From: JBMYQA01 sp049600855
GTDB taxonomy: Bacteria; Bacteroidota; Bacteroidia; Cytophagales; Flammeovirgaceae
Length of the DNA: 22,570 nt
Assembly (NCBI GenBank): GCA_049600855.1
Contig: JBMYQA010000078.1
Location: 1-22,570, forward strand
Reading direction: 5' to 3'
Of this stretch, positions 1 to 7,032 are shown in pieces. Every line of letters starts with the position of its first letter. The stretch's first letter is position 1. Position numbers and translations under genes: made by a program. The notes beneath the pieces were generated by a model. It saw only the letters and a list, made by a program, of their open reading frames with translations. It had not been told where the DNA came from and did not search any database.

Positions 1-78
1 CTAGCTCGTTATGTTTTCAAATTACAAGAGCTGGTTGGAATTTTGAAGCCTATGAATAGAGCGTTACAAGTTCAATGA
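1..78 (+). CDS. 3' end of an unidentified upstream CDS (partial)
   Basis: The first frame is open from the window edge for 25 codons and stops at TGA 76-78; the other two forward frames hit stops early. The visible tail (roughly LARYVFKLQELVGILK...) looks helical, a little like the C-terminal tail of methyl-accepting chemotaxis-type proteins, but it is too short to assign. It does not look like the C-terminal beta strand of BamA, the usual neighbour of Skp/OmpH genes. It could also be a chance open frame. Confidence 0.35.
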   Translation, partial: LARYVFKLQELVGILKPMNRALQVQ

Positions 79-116
79 AAAATAGCTGGAAATAAGAATA
101 GCGAAATAGAATCGTT

Positions 117-124
117 TATCTTTG
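117..124 (+). promoter_or_regulatory. Putative -7 element (TATCTTTG) for the OmpH cluster
   Basis: TATCTTTG matches the Bacteroidota sigma-A -7 consensus TANNTTTG exactly and lies 90 bases upstream of the preferred start of the first OmpH gene. No TTG or TTTG is seen at the expected distance (17-23 bases) upstream, so the promoter is only half supported. Initiation would fall near 131. Confidence 0.4.
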
Positions 125-213
125 CGCCAGCTTCTCAAGGATTGCCTAATGGTAAGTATTTATCAGAAGCATTCCATTTAAAATTAAAAAACAAAGCTAA
201 ACCGACTTCGCTC

Positions 214-753
214 ATGAGAACGTTTGTAAGCATTGCGCTTTTATTACTTGTAACAACTTTTGCTAAGGCACAAAAATTTGGCTATATCGAAACAGAAGTG
301 ATTGTTGAGAAGATGCCAGATTACAAAGAAGTAAAACAAGAACTCGAAAAATTTGCTACCAACTGGGAAAAACAGCTAAAAAAAATGAAAGGTGCTGTAG
401 ACCAAATGAAAGATGCTTATAAAGTTGATGAAGTATTGCTCACACCAGAAATGAAAAAGCTTCGTTTGGATAGTATAACCATCAAAGAAAATGAGCTGAT
501 TAGCCTTCAAGAACGAATTTTTGGATACGAAGGATCACTCTTTCGCAAAAGGCAAGATTTAATGAAACCTATTCAAGAAAAAGTGTACGAAGCCGTTGAA
601 AAGGTATGCCGAAAGAAAAAAATTCAGTTTATGTTCGATAAATCAGCCGACTTAGTCATGATTTATGCAAGCAAAACCCATAATTATACCGACTTTGTGT
701 TGGAAGAGTTAGGTTTAGGAGATCCCAAGGATACTCCGAGCGATAAGGAATAA
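214..753 (+). CDS. OmpH/Skp-family periplasmic chaperone (first of three)
   Basis: This 179-residue exported protein belongs to the OmpH/Skp family, periplasmic chaperones that hold unfolded outer-membrane proteins on their way to the BAM complex. I chose the ATG at 214 because a typical signal peptide begins there (MRTFVSIALLLLVTTFAKAQ, cleavage near AKA-Q). A TTG at 142 in the same frame would add 24 polar residues before the hydrophobic core. After the signal comes the family's first strand (FGYIETEVIVEKMPDYKEV), then a charged, Lys/Glu-rich helical hairpin from about residue 40 to 130, then a C-terminal strand region (IQFMFDKSADLVMIYASKTHNYTDFVLEEL). Two related genes follow on the same strand. 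The tail is acidic and lysine-rich (DPKDTPSDKE). The family call rests on architecture and motif likeness; the exact client proteins are unknown. Confidence 0.85.
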   Translation: MRTFVSIALLLLVTTFAKAQKFGYIETEVIVEKMPDYKEVKQELEKFATNWEKQLKKMKGAVDQMKDAYKVDEVLLTPEMKKLRLDSITIKENELISLQERIFGYEGSLFRKRQDLMKPIQEKVYEAVEKVCRKKKIQFMFDKSADLVMIYASKTHNYTDFVLEELGLGDPKDTPSDKE

Positions 754-797
754 GTTATTCCAAGAAAATAATGTTTAATTTATCTAGAATTTGGACA

Positions 798-1295
798 ATG
801 CGTAGGATTGTATTTTTAGTATTTGTACTAGCTGCTTTCTTGAGTACTACTGTTCAGGCTCAATTGAAAATGGGCTATGCAAATACAGACAGTATTCTCG
901 TAAAACTTCCTGAATACAAAATTCAGCAAAAGCAGCTTGAAACGTATGGGAAACAGTTACAAACTCAATTGCAAGCAGAGCAAGCGAAAGCTCAAAAGCG
1001 ATTTGAAGAGTTACAAGCGAAAGCTCCTAATATGACACCTGACGAACGCCAAAAAGCACAGGCAGAATTGTTAAAATTAGACGAGGATTTGCAGAAAAGA
1101 GGTGTATTGGCTCAAAGTAAAATGGCTGCCAGAGAACAAGAGTTATTAAAACCTTTGTTCGAGAAAGTTCAGAAAGGTATTGAAGAAGTCGCTAAAGAAA
1201 AAGGCTACACTTATATTCTTTCCGAGCAAATGTTTATCTACAAAACTGAGGTAGATGACATCACTCAATTGGTCATTGCCAAAATTAAAGGCTAG
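798..1295 (+). CDS. OmpH/Skp-family periplasmic chaperone (second of three)
   Basis: This 165-residue Skp/OmpH-family protein has a clear signal peptide (MRRIVFLVFVLAAFLSTTVQAQ). The family N-terminal strand follows (KMGYANTDSILVKLPEYKIQQKQL), then a long Gln/Glu/Lys/Ala-rich coiled-coil arm (about residues 45-115) and a C-terminal segment (GIEEVAKEKGYTYILSEQMF, then DDITQLVIAKIKG). These are the usual Skp elements in the usual order and length. An upstream in-frame ATG at 771 adds nine residues (MFNLSRIWT). The start at 798 places positive charges directly before the hydrophobic core and is preferred, but both are possible. The gap to the preceding paralogue is 44 bases with this start, consistent with one transcript. 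Confidence 0.88.
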   Translation: MRRIVFLVFVLAAFLSTTVQAQLKMGYANTDSILVKLPEYKIQQKQLETYGKQLQTQLQAEQAKAQKRFEELQAKAPNMTPDERQKAQAELLKLDEDLQKRGVLAQSKMAAREQELLKPLFEKVQKGIEEVAKEKGYTYILSEQMFIYKTEVDDITQLVIAKIKG

Positions 1296-1345
1296 GCCAT
1301 TATTCATATTCAGAATTAACTAATTGACTTTATAATTTCAAAGAA

Positions 1346-1855
1346 ATGAACAAGCGAGTACTAGTATTAATAGCGTTTTTGGCTTTTTTTGGCTTAGGGT
1401 CAGCTCATGCCCAAATTAAAGTAGCTTACGTAGATGCAGACAGTGTATTAAAAGCACTTCCAGAAACGGCTGTAAAACAGAAGGAATTGGAAAACTATGC
1501 CAAAGTATGGCAAACAACCCTTGACGAGAAAAGAGCAGATTACGAGAAAAAAGTGAAAGAAATTCAGGATGGACAAAACACTTTACCTCCAGTAATCTTA
1601 CAACAAAAAGCAAAAGATGCAGAAGACTTGCGCCAAAGCTTATTAAAAGAAGAACAAACGGCACAAGCAGATGTAGCTAAGCAAGAGCAAATTTTATTAG
1701 GCCCATTATTGAAGCGAATTCGTGAAGGCATCGATAAAACGGCTAAAGACAATGGATATTCTTTCGTATTGCCCGCCAATGTATTGCTTTATGCAGATAA
1801 GCAACACGACATTACCAACAAAGTGATTCTCGCTTTAGGTGGTAAGGTAGAATAA
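1346..1855 (+). CDS. OmpH/Skp-family periplasmic chaperone (third of three)
   Basis: This is a 169-residue third copy of the Skp/OmpH family. The signal peptide is MNKRVLVLIAFLAFFGLGSAHAQ, followed by the family start strand (IKVAYVDADSVLKALPETAVKQKEL). A charged coiled-coil arm runs from about residue 50 to 120, and the closing region (GIDKTAKDNGYSFVLPANVL, then HDITNKVILALGG) is close in pattern to the second copy. It lies 50 bases after the second gene and is followed within 25 bases by a strong terminator, so it is probably the last gene of the transcript. Three different copies side by side suggest duplication and divergence, perhaps for different outer-membrane cargo, but this is inference. 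Confidence 0.88.
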   Translation: MNKRVLVLIAFLAFFGLGSAHAQIKVAYVDADSVLKALPETAVKQKELENYAKVWQTTLDEKRADYEKKVKEIQDGQNTLPPVILQQKAKDAEDLRQSLLKEEQTAQADVAKQEQILLGPLLKRIREGIDKTAKDNGYSFVLPANVLLYADKQHDITNKVILALGGKVE

Positions 1856-1877
1856 GAAAAATAACACGGTATTTGAA

Positions 1878-1907
1878 GGGTGTCTTGAAAAAGACATCCT
1901 TTTTTAT
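1878..1907 (+). terminator. Rho-independent terminator after the OmpH cluster
   Basis: A 9-bp stem (GGGTGTCTT with AAGACATCC, one G.U pair) closes a GAAA tetraloop and is followed directly by six T residues. It starts 23 bases past the stop of the third OmpH gene and separates that transcript from the kinase gene. Confidence 0.88.
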
Positions 1908-1972
1908 TGACCAAAGTTGGACAGAATCATTCAAGTGCGTAAATTGAACGTAGAACTTACAGATTTAGGATT

Positions 1973-3052
1973 ATGTTGAATCAAATTCCATTAGTATGGC
2001 GAAAAGCATATGGCATTGTGTGTTTATGGTATTTGGTTAATGTATTCATCAGCTCATTTACCACCTATTACTTATTTCACCCCTTTCAGGAAGAGTTCGT
2101 GTACGGTATTTTCGTATTTTTCTTCTATATGATTTACATATTAATTGCCTGGCTTTGGTCTAACTTCTTGTTTGATAAAACTGTCGGTTTCCAAGCTATT
2201 GGACATATTACTGGGGTACTTTGTGCATTTTTGGCCGTGAGTTATTTATTCTACCAGTTGGGAATTATTGTAGATAACCGCATTGCAGACACTTTTCAAG
2301 AGTACCTCATTGAAAGCCAGAGCGGTACCAACACTACAGGGCGAATGGATGCCTTTCGAATTTATAATGAATATGGAGCCATCATCTTTATTGCCTATGT
2401 GATTCGGTATGCCACTAACCTGAAAAGACGCGAACAGGAAAAAGCCCAACTGATGGTACAAAATAAAGACATGCAACTCAATTTACTCAAATCACAAATC
2501 AACCCACATTTTCTATTCAACACTTTAAACTCAATCAGCACATTAGTTGGAGTAAGTAAAGAGAAAGCCCGCAAAGTAATTTCTCAATTGTCTAATGTCA
2601 TCCGTTATACCCTTGAAACTGGGGAAAATCGTTTTGTCCCACTAACCGATGAACTTCAATTTATCGACAATTACCTTCGCATTCAACAAGTACGTTTTTC
2701 TGAAGCATTTGAAGTCGAAAAAAATATTGACCCAGCATGTATCAAGATGGAAATTCCGCCAATGGTTTTACAGCCATTAGTAGAAAATGCTGTAAAATAT
2801 GGAGTTGGACAAGCGGACGGAAAGGGAAAAATTTGGATCAATATTTTACAAAAAGAAGGTTATGCCTTATTTGAGATTGTAGATAATGGACCCGGCATTC
2901 ATGCCAATAAAGTGCTAGATGGCAAAAGCTCTACAGGAATTGGAAATCAAAATACCGATAAACGATTACGCAATATTTATGGTGAGTTGTCTGGATTACA
3001 AACAGAAGCTCGTGAAGATGGATTTACCGCCCGCTTCAAAATCCCTGTATGA
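1973..3052 (+). CDS. LytS-type sensor histidine kinase (His_kinase PF06580 family)
   Basis: This is a 359-residue membrane histidine kinase of the LytS/YehU type. The N-terminal ~150 residues hold about four hydrophobic segments (near residues 15-35, 45-68, 75-95 and 130-145), the last two separated by a polar stretch. A short coiled coil (about 148-170) leads into the H-box INPHFLFNTLN, with the phospho-accepting His at residue 179. The ATP-binding part shows the N-box PPMVLQPLVENAVKYG (Asn272), the G1 motif DNGPGI (304-309) and a G2-like GIGNQNTDKRL. There is no recognisable extracellular ligand domain, so the stimulus is probably sensed in or near the membrane. A LytTR response regulator starts 51 bases downstream, which marks the pair as a cognate two-component system. 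The only promoter hint is a weak TTG-N20-TAAATTG near 1917-1946. Confidence 0.92.
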   Translation: MLNQIPLVWRKAYGIVCLWYLVNVFISSFTTYYLFHPFQEEFVYGIFVFFFYMIYILIAWLWSNFLFDKTVGFQAIGHITGVLCAFLAVSYLFYQLGIIVDNRIADTFQEYLIESQSGTNTTGRMDAFRIYNEYGAIIFIAYVIRYATNLKRREQEKAQLMVQNKDMQLNLLKSQINPHFLFNTLNSISTLVGVSKEKARKVISQLSNVIRYTLETGENRFVPLTDELQFIDNYLRIQQVRFSEAFEVEKNIDPACIKMEIPPMVLQPLVENAVKYGVGQADGKGKIWINILQKEGYALFEIVDNGPGIHANKVLDGKSSTGIGNQNTDKRLRNIYGELSGLQTEAREDGFTARFKIPV

Positions 3053-3103
3053 CGGATTCAATACTGAACACTCCATAACAATTACATTTGAACACGAATT
3101 AGT

Positions 3104-3850
3104 ATGAGCAGCAAGAAAACATGTATTATTGTAGACGATGAAAGTTTAGCTAGAGACCTCATCTGTGAATTTATTAGTGAGTTTAAAGAAATTGAAGTAA
3201 TTGCACAATGCGCTAAGGGAAAAGATGCAGTAAAAGAAATCAATACCCAACAACCTGATTTGATCTTTTTAGATGTGCAAATGCCTGACCTTACAGGGTT
3301 TGAAGTACTTGCTCAACTCGAACATAAACCTTGCATCATCTTTTCCACCGCCTATGACAAATACGCCATTCGTGCCTTTGAAGCCAATGCAGTGGATTAT
3401 CTGCTCAAGCCCATTGATCAAGATCGCTTTAGAATTGCCGTAAATCGTGCGTTAGAGCAATTAGAAGAACCTCAAATCGATATGAGTACGCTACTGACTA
3501 GTTTTCAAGCAGCCAACCAGACTTATCCCAATCATTTTATTGTACAAAAATCCAATAAAATGGTTAATGTACCCGTAAGTGATATCATGTACTTTGAAGC
3601 TTCTGGAGATTATACCGTATTGCACACCACATCAGACGAGTATCTCAGCTCCAAAACACTCACCTCTTGGGGAACCTTATTAGACCCGAATTCTTTTGTA
3701 CGAATTCATCGCTCAACCATTATCAATTTTGCGCACCTTTCCGAAGTAGAAAAACATTTCAAAGGAGGACTTATCGTAACCATGCAAAATGGCAAACAAC
3801 TGCCCGTAAGCAGAACTTATGTAAGCAACATTAAAAGCCGTTTAGTGTGA
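3104..3850 (+). CDS. LytTR-family response regulator
   Basis: This 248-residue two-domain regulator has a receiver domain in residues 1-120 with the acidic pocket (IVDDE), the phospho-acceptor Asp57 in FLDVQMPDLTGFEVL, the conserved Thr in IIFSTAYDKYA, and the conserved Lys in DYLLKPID. A short linker leads to a LytTR DNA-binding domain from about residue 145 to 248, recognised by FIVQKSNKMVNVPVSDIMYFEASGDY and by SFVRIHRSTIINFAHLSEVE. LytTR proteins bind direct repeats in promoters. It is probably phosphorylated by the adjacent LytS-type kinase. The last codons overlap the GTG start of the archaemetzincin gene (GTGA at 3847-3850), suggesting translational coupling. The regulon cannot be read from this window. 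Confidence 0.93.
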   Translation: MSSKKTCIIVDDESLARDLICEFISEFKEIEVIAQCAKGKDAVKEINTQQPDLIFLDVQMPDLTGFEVLAQLEHKPCIIFSTAYDKYAIRAFEANAVDYLLKPIDQDRFRIAVNRALEQLEEPQIDMSTLLTSFQAANQTYPNHFIVQKSNKMVNVPVSDIMYFEASGDYTVLHTTSDEYLSSKTLTSWGTLLDPNSFVRIHRSTIINFAHLSEVEKHFKGGLIVTMQNGKQLPVSRTYVSNIKSRLV

Positions 3851-4788
3851 GTAGGTATTTTTGGATTTGTTTTTTATGTTTTTTTGCTTGTGATACTTCT
3901 TCTCCTATTAGCCAAAATTCATTGGCGGTTTATCAAGCCAATAAAGCAGCTGACTCTTTACCTGAATTTCAATTTTTTCATCAATTTGAAGCACAGTATG
4001 TGGTCTTGGCCAACCAGATTGCGCCAATGCCAACTCCCAGTGCCCAAGATTGGTTGGCACAGCATCAGGAAAAAGGACAGAACTTTTTTCAATATGCACA
4101 ACAATATCCAAAAATTAGGCAAGCGAATCACCACCTTGCCCTAATAGCCATCGGATCTTTCAGTCAAGAACAATGGCAAACAGTTATTGAGCTTGGAACA
4201 TATCTTGAAAAATATTATCCCATTCATATCTCGTATTTAGATTCCATTCAGATTCACGAACTCCCTGCTTCGGCCGTACGATTTCATCGACAAAAGCAAG
4301 AACTTCACTCATCGTTGCTATTAAAACAAACCTTATCCAAATACACAGAATCGTTTCCGATTGGTGTATTAGCAATCACCCCACATGCTATTTTTCCAGA
4401 TTGGCAACTCCCTCCTGTTTTTGGACAAGCCTCTCCCCAACACAAAACGGCGATCATATCACTCCATCAACTCAGTAAATTAACCTATTCGCAAAACAAA
4501 GCGCTCATTGATGTACGCACTTTTAAAGTAGGCAGCCACGAACTAGGCCATATGCTTGGCTTTGCACATTGCCTTGCTTTTTCTTGCGTGATGAATGGGA
4601 GTAATCATTTAGCAGAGCTTGATCGACAACCGACTTGGTTGTGCCCCGATTGTTTAGTGAAGTTATGTTGGCGATTAGAAGTAAATGAAGTACAACGATA
4701 TGATGACCTTCGGCAGTTTTGGGCAACAAAAAGAAACTGGCGATATAAAACCTATCAAGATTTCCTAAACATAAGCGCTTCGTTTTAA
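3847..4788 (+). CDS. Archaemetzincin-like M54 zinc metalloprotease, probable lipoprotein
   Basis: This 313-residue protein carries the archaemetzincin signature: the zinc motif HELGHMLGFAHC (residues 231-242), then Cys247-Val-Met249 and a C-PD-C pair (266 and 269). This matches the family pattern HEXXHXXGX3C-X4-CXM-Xn-CXXC. The first three His bind catalytic zinc, Glu232 is the catalytic base, Met249 is the met-turn, and the four Cys bind a second zinc in characterised members. The segment MNGSNHLAELDRQP between them is also typical. The GTG start at 3847 is the only plausible one (no ATG nearby) and overlaps the regulator stop by four bases. The N-terminus (SRYFWICFLCFFAC-D) looks like a short lipoprotein signal with acceptor Cys15, so the enzyme is probably membrane-anchored outside the cytoplasm. 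Residues 20-220 resemble nothing I can name. The substrate is unknown. Confidence 0.85.
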   Translation: MSRYFWICFLCFFACDTSSPISQNSLAVYQANKAADSLPEFQFFHQFEAQYVVLANQIAPMPTPSAQDWLAQHQEKGQNFFQYAQQYPKIRQANHHLALIAIGSFSQEQWQTVIELGTYLEKYYPIHISYLDSIQIHELPASAVRFHRQKQELHSSLLLKQTLSKYTESFPIGVLAITPHAIFPDWQLPPVFGQASPQHKTAIISLHQLSKLTYSQNKALIDVRTFKVGSHELGHMLGFAHCLAFSCVMNGSNHLAELDRQPTWLCPDCLVKLCWRLEVNEVQRYDDLRQFWATKRNWRYKTYQDFLNISASF

Positions 4789-4897
4789 GTTCCCTTTAAC
4801 CGAAACCTTTACATTTTTCAATGATTTCCTAGAAATTGCCTTACAATTTGAATTTTTTCAGCAAGCCTCCTGTTTGTAGATTGAAAACCCGAAAAAA

Positions 4898-4914
4898 ATA
4901 ATTAACTTAATTAT
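4898..4914. promoter_or_regulatory. Perfect AT-rich palindrome, possible operator
   Basis: ATAATTAA-C-TTAATTAT is a perfect inverted repeat with 8-base arms around one central base. It lies about 115 bases upstream of the chosen start of the membrane polyferredoxin gene, in a 240-base gap that otherwise shows no clear promoter. It could be a regulator site, but short AT palindromes also occur by chance in AT-rich spacers. Confidence 0.25.
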
Positions 4915-5029
4915 GTTTTCCAGCACATCTCGTGAATTGCTTTAATCCATCAATTTGCTGGACATGCTACCCCACAAACACGCTAATCAATACTACTATT
5001 TAATCGGTTCCATACTACATTCAATCAAA

Positions 5030-6604
5030 ATGAAACAAATTCGGCTTGCTGGTTTAGTTCTTTTTATCGTTGCCATGGCGGTGTTTACACTCTCAATTAC
5101 ATTGGGAGAATTTAAGCTCACCCAAGAAGTCATTACACAAACCATTACTAATGAAGGGCATCGAGACCTACTATCGCCTGGTTTGCAAAGCATGATTGGG
5201 AAAACCTACCCTTCTTCCTCAGCTTTCTTAGCGGATTATGAAGCTACACTCAATAAAGTGAATGATGAATTTCGGGCAAAAGAAGAATGGGGTAACGTCA
5301 TTTACACCGATTACAAACTCAACCTAACTAAAAATGCGAGTGTAGGGGTATTTGTAAATCATCAATTTACGTTTTTCTTACTCAGCATCGTCTTAGGCAT
5401 TGTTGGTGCTTTAATGTACATTATTCCCAAAGTAAAACTAGATGGTCATCCTGGCATAAAAAACAATCATATTTTCCACCGTGCTGCAACTTCAAAAGGT
5501 TGGATTGGCATTTTGGTGGGCACGTATCTAATTGCTTTTTACATCCTCTTATATTTCTATCCTCAATACATCACCAACTGGATTTTAATGCTTGATCCCA
5601 TTAGTATGGCTTTAAGTGGGAATCCAGCTAGTCAGTGGTTTTTATATGGCTTTTTGTATTGCATTGCCATGTCGGTAATGGGTATTCGAATGTTTATCAA
5701 GTATCGCCATAGTCGTTATCAGGTTATACGTACTAGCTCAGTACTATTTTTCCAAATTGCTTTAGCCTTTTTAATTCCTGAAATCTTAGTTCGCTTAAAC
5801 ATGCCTTACTTCGATTTCAAAAACATCTGGCCATTGGATTACGATTTTTTCTTTGATTGGAATATCAATAATCTTTCCCAAAACTCTGGAGCCATTGGTT
5901 TATTCATGCTTACTTGGGGCATTGCGCTGGTTGTTATTGCGGTACCCGTATTTGTGTACTTTTTTGGGAAAAGATGGTATTGCTCATGGGTTTGTGGCTG
6001 TGGCGGCTTAGCTGAAACTTTAGGTGATCCGTATCGTCAGCTTTCTGATAAATCGTTAAATGCATGGAAAATTGAACGTTGGATGATTCATGGTGTGTTA
6101 GTATTTGCCATTGTGATGACAGGCGCTACACTTTATTCCTTTTTCACAGAATCTACCACTATTCTTGGTGTGCAGACCTACTCTATTCAAAAAGCCTATG
6201 GGTTTCTAATCGGATCGATATTTTCGGGAGTAGTTGGAACTGGATTTTATCCGTTGATGGGTAATCGCGTATGGTGCCGCTTTGGTTGCCCATTAGCCGC
6301 TTATTTAGGTTTAGTACAACGCTTCAAATCTCGCTTTAGAATCACCACAAATGGCGGACAGTGCATCTCTTGTGGAAACTGTTCTACTTACTGCGAAATG
6401 GGTATTGATGTACGTTATTATGCGCAACGTGGGCAAAACATTGTACGTTCTTCTTGTGTGGGTTGTGGCGTATGCTCAGCAGTATGCCCAAGAGGTGTGT
6501 TGAACTTGGAAAATGCGGATGGAACAAGTCTAGAATCAAGAACAGAAGCTCCTGCCATTATCATTGGACGCGATAAAGTAGAAATTGCTGATTCTCAAGC
6601 CTAA
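5030..6604 (+). CDS. NapH/NosR-like membrane-bound 4Fe-4S polyferredoxin
   Basis: This is a 524-residue integral membrane iron-sulfur protein. One N-terminal membrane segment (about 7-25) is followed by an ~85-residue soluble loop and then several more membrane segments (near 110-130, 160-180, 205-225, 240-260 and 290-310). The cysteine motifs typical of the NapH/NosR/CcoG type are present: C318-SWV-C322 with Cys324, and C416-RFG-C420-P. Two ferredoxin motifs follow at the C-terminus, C445-C448-C451-C455 (followed by Glu rather than Pro) and C476-C479-C482-C486-P. Such proteins move electrons between quinol and iron-sulfur or redox partners across the membrane. No partner reductase, cytochrome or FMN-binding subunit lies next to it. 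I prefer the ATG at 5030 because it directly precedes the first hydrophobic helix; an in-frame TTG at 4955 would add 25 residues. The exact redox partner is unknown. Confidence 0.85.
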   Translation: MKQIRLAGLVLFIVAMAVFTLSITLGEFKLTQEVITQTITNEGHRDLLSPGLQSMIGKTYPSSSAFLADYEATLNKVNDEFRAKEEWGNVIYTDYKLNLTKNASVGVFVNHQFTFFLLSIVLGIVGALMYIIPKVKLDGHPGIKNNHIFHRAATSKGWIGILVGTYLIAFYILLYFYPQYITNWILMLDPISMALSGNPASQWFLYGFLYCIAMSVMGIRMFIKYRHSRYQVIRTSSVLFFQIALAFLIPEILVRLNMPYFDFKNIWPLDYDFFFDWNINNLSQNSGAIGLFMLTWGIALVVIAVPVFVYFFGKRWYCSWVCGCGGLAETLGDPYRQLSDKSLNAWKIERWMIHGVLVFAIVMTGATLYSFFTESTTILGVQTYSIQKAYGFLIGSIFSGVVGTGFYPLMGNRVWCRFGCPLAAYLGLVQRFKSRFRITTNGGQCISCGNCSTYCEMGIDVRYYAQRGQNIVRSSCVGCGVCSAVCPRGVLNLENADGTSLESRTEAPAIIIGRDKVEIADSQA

Positions 6605-6630
6605 AAATTTATCAAACCAATGCATGACTC

Positions 6631-6680
6631 TGAGGTTGAAGATTAAAACCTAAAATTAGTGTTTTTAATTTTCAACCTCA
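6631..6680 (+). terminator. Long hairpin after the polyferredoxin gene
   Basis: Left arm 6631-6648 and right arm 6663-6680 pair over 18 bases, with a single G.U pair and a 14-base loop. It begins 26 bases past the polyferredoxin stop. There is no clean T-run after it (TTCTTTAAG), so it may act as a terminator, an mRNA 3'-stabilising stem, or be a remnant inverted repeat. Confidence 0.6.
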
Positions 6681-6717
6681 TTCTTTAAGTGCATTCCTAA
6701 AACCACTAGAAAAGTTG

Positions 6718-6725
6718 TATTTTTG
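6718..6725 (+). promoter_or_regulatory. Putative -7 element (TATTTTTG) for the Rpn-tail/HMA pair
   Basis: TATTTTTG fits TANNTTTG exactly and ends 25 bases before the ATG at 6751, giving a short leader of about 20 bases. No TTG is present at the expected upstream distance, so support is partial. Confidence 0.45.
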
Positions 6726-6750
6726 TGCCTAACACAAAAAATAGAATTTA

Positions 6751-7032
6751 ATGCCAGAGTTTGCAGAGAAATATATTAATCCTTTTGATCATCCTGATCA
6801 ATTAAATTCTTATGAAGATAGCTTAAAATACTATCGAGATTTAAAAAACTCGTTAGATACTGCCTTTTCTGAGGGGTTTGACGAAGGGTTTGAGGAAGGT
6901 AAAGAAACAGGTAAAAATGAAGGAGTTGTACTTGTTGCCATGAATATGCTAAAAAACAACTTACCTATTGAAACCATTATCAACTTAACAGGATTATCAA
7001 AAGAAGAAATTACTAACTTAAAGAAATCATGA
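6751..7032 (+). CDS. C-terminal fragment of an Rpn/PDDEXK_2 transposase-family nuclease
   Basis: This 93-residue protein matches only the C-terminal third of Rpn/PD-(D/E)XK transposase-family proteins (PF12784-like). It shows the segment YEDSLKYYRDLKNSLDTA (about 21-38), then the characteristic G-x3-G glycine/glutamate ladder (EGFDEGFEEGKETGKNEG), then AMNMLKNNLPIETIINLTGLSKEEITNL, the usual closing helix-turn-helix-like tail. Complete members are nearly 300 residues long and carry the nuclease motifs in the N-terminal two thirds. Those are absent here, and only 146 bases separate the ATG from the previous gene. It is therefore either a decayed remnant or a stand-alone tail domain. A good -7 element sits upstream, and the stop overlaps the next ATG (ATGA at 7029-7032), which argues that it is still expressed. 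No catalytic function should be assumed. Confidence 0.75.
   Translation: MPEFAEKYINPFDHPDQLNSYEDSLKYYRDLKNSLDTAFSEGFDEGFEEGKETGKNEGVVLVAMNMLKNNLPIETIINLTGLSKEEITNLKKS

Noticed and set aside
142..213. A TTG start for the first OmpH gene
   Set aside because: It would put 24 polar residues before an otherwise standard signal peptide.
2919..3107. A 62-codon frame bridging the kinase and regulator genes
   Set aside because: It overlaps the kinase G-box in another frame and has no domain features; the 51-base spacer needs no gene.
4955..5029. A TTG start for the polyferredoxin gene
   Set aside because: The added 25 residues are not typical of the family and the ATG at 5030 sits directly before the first membrane helix.
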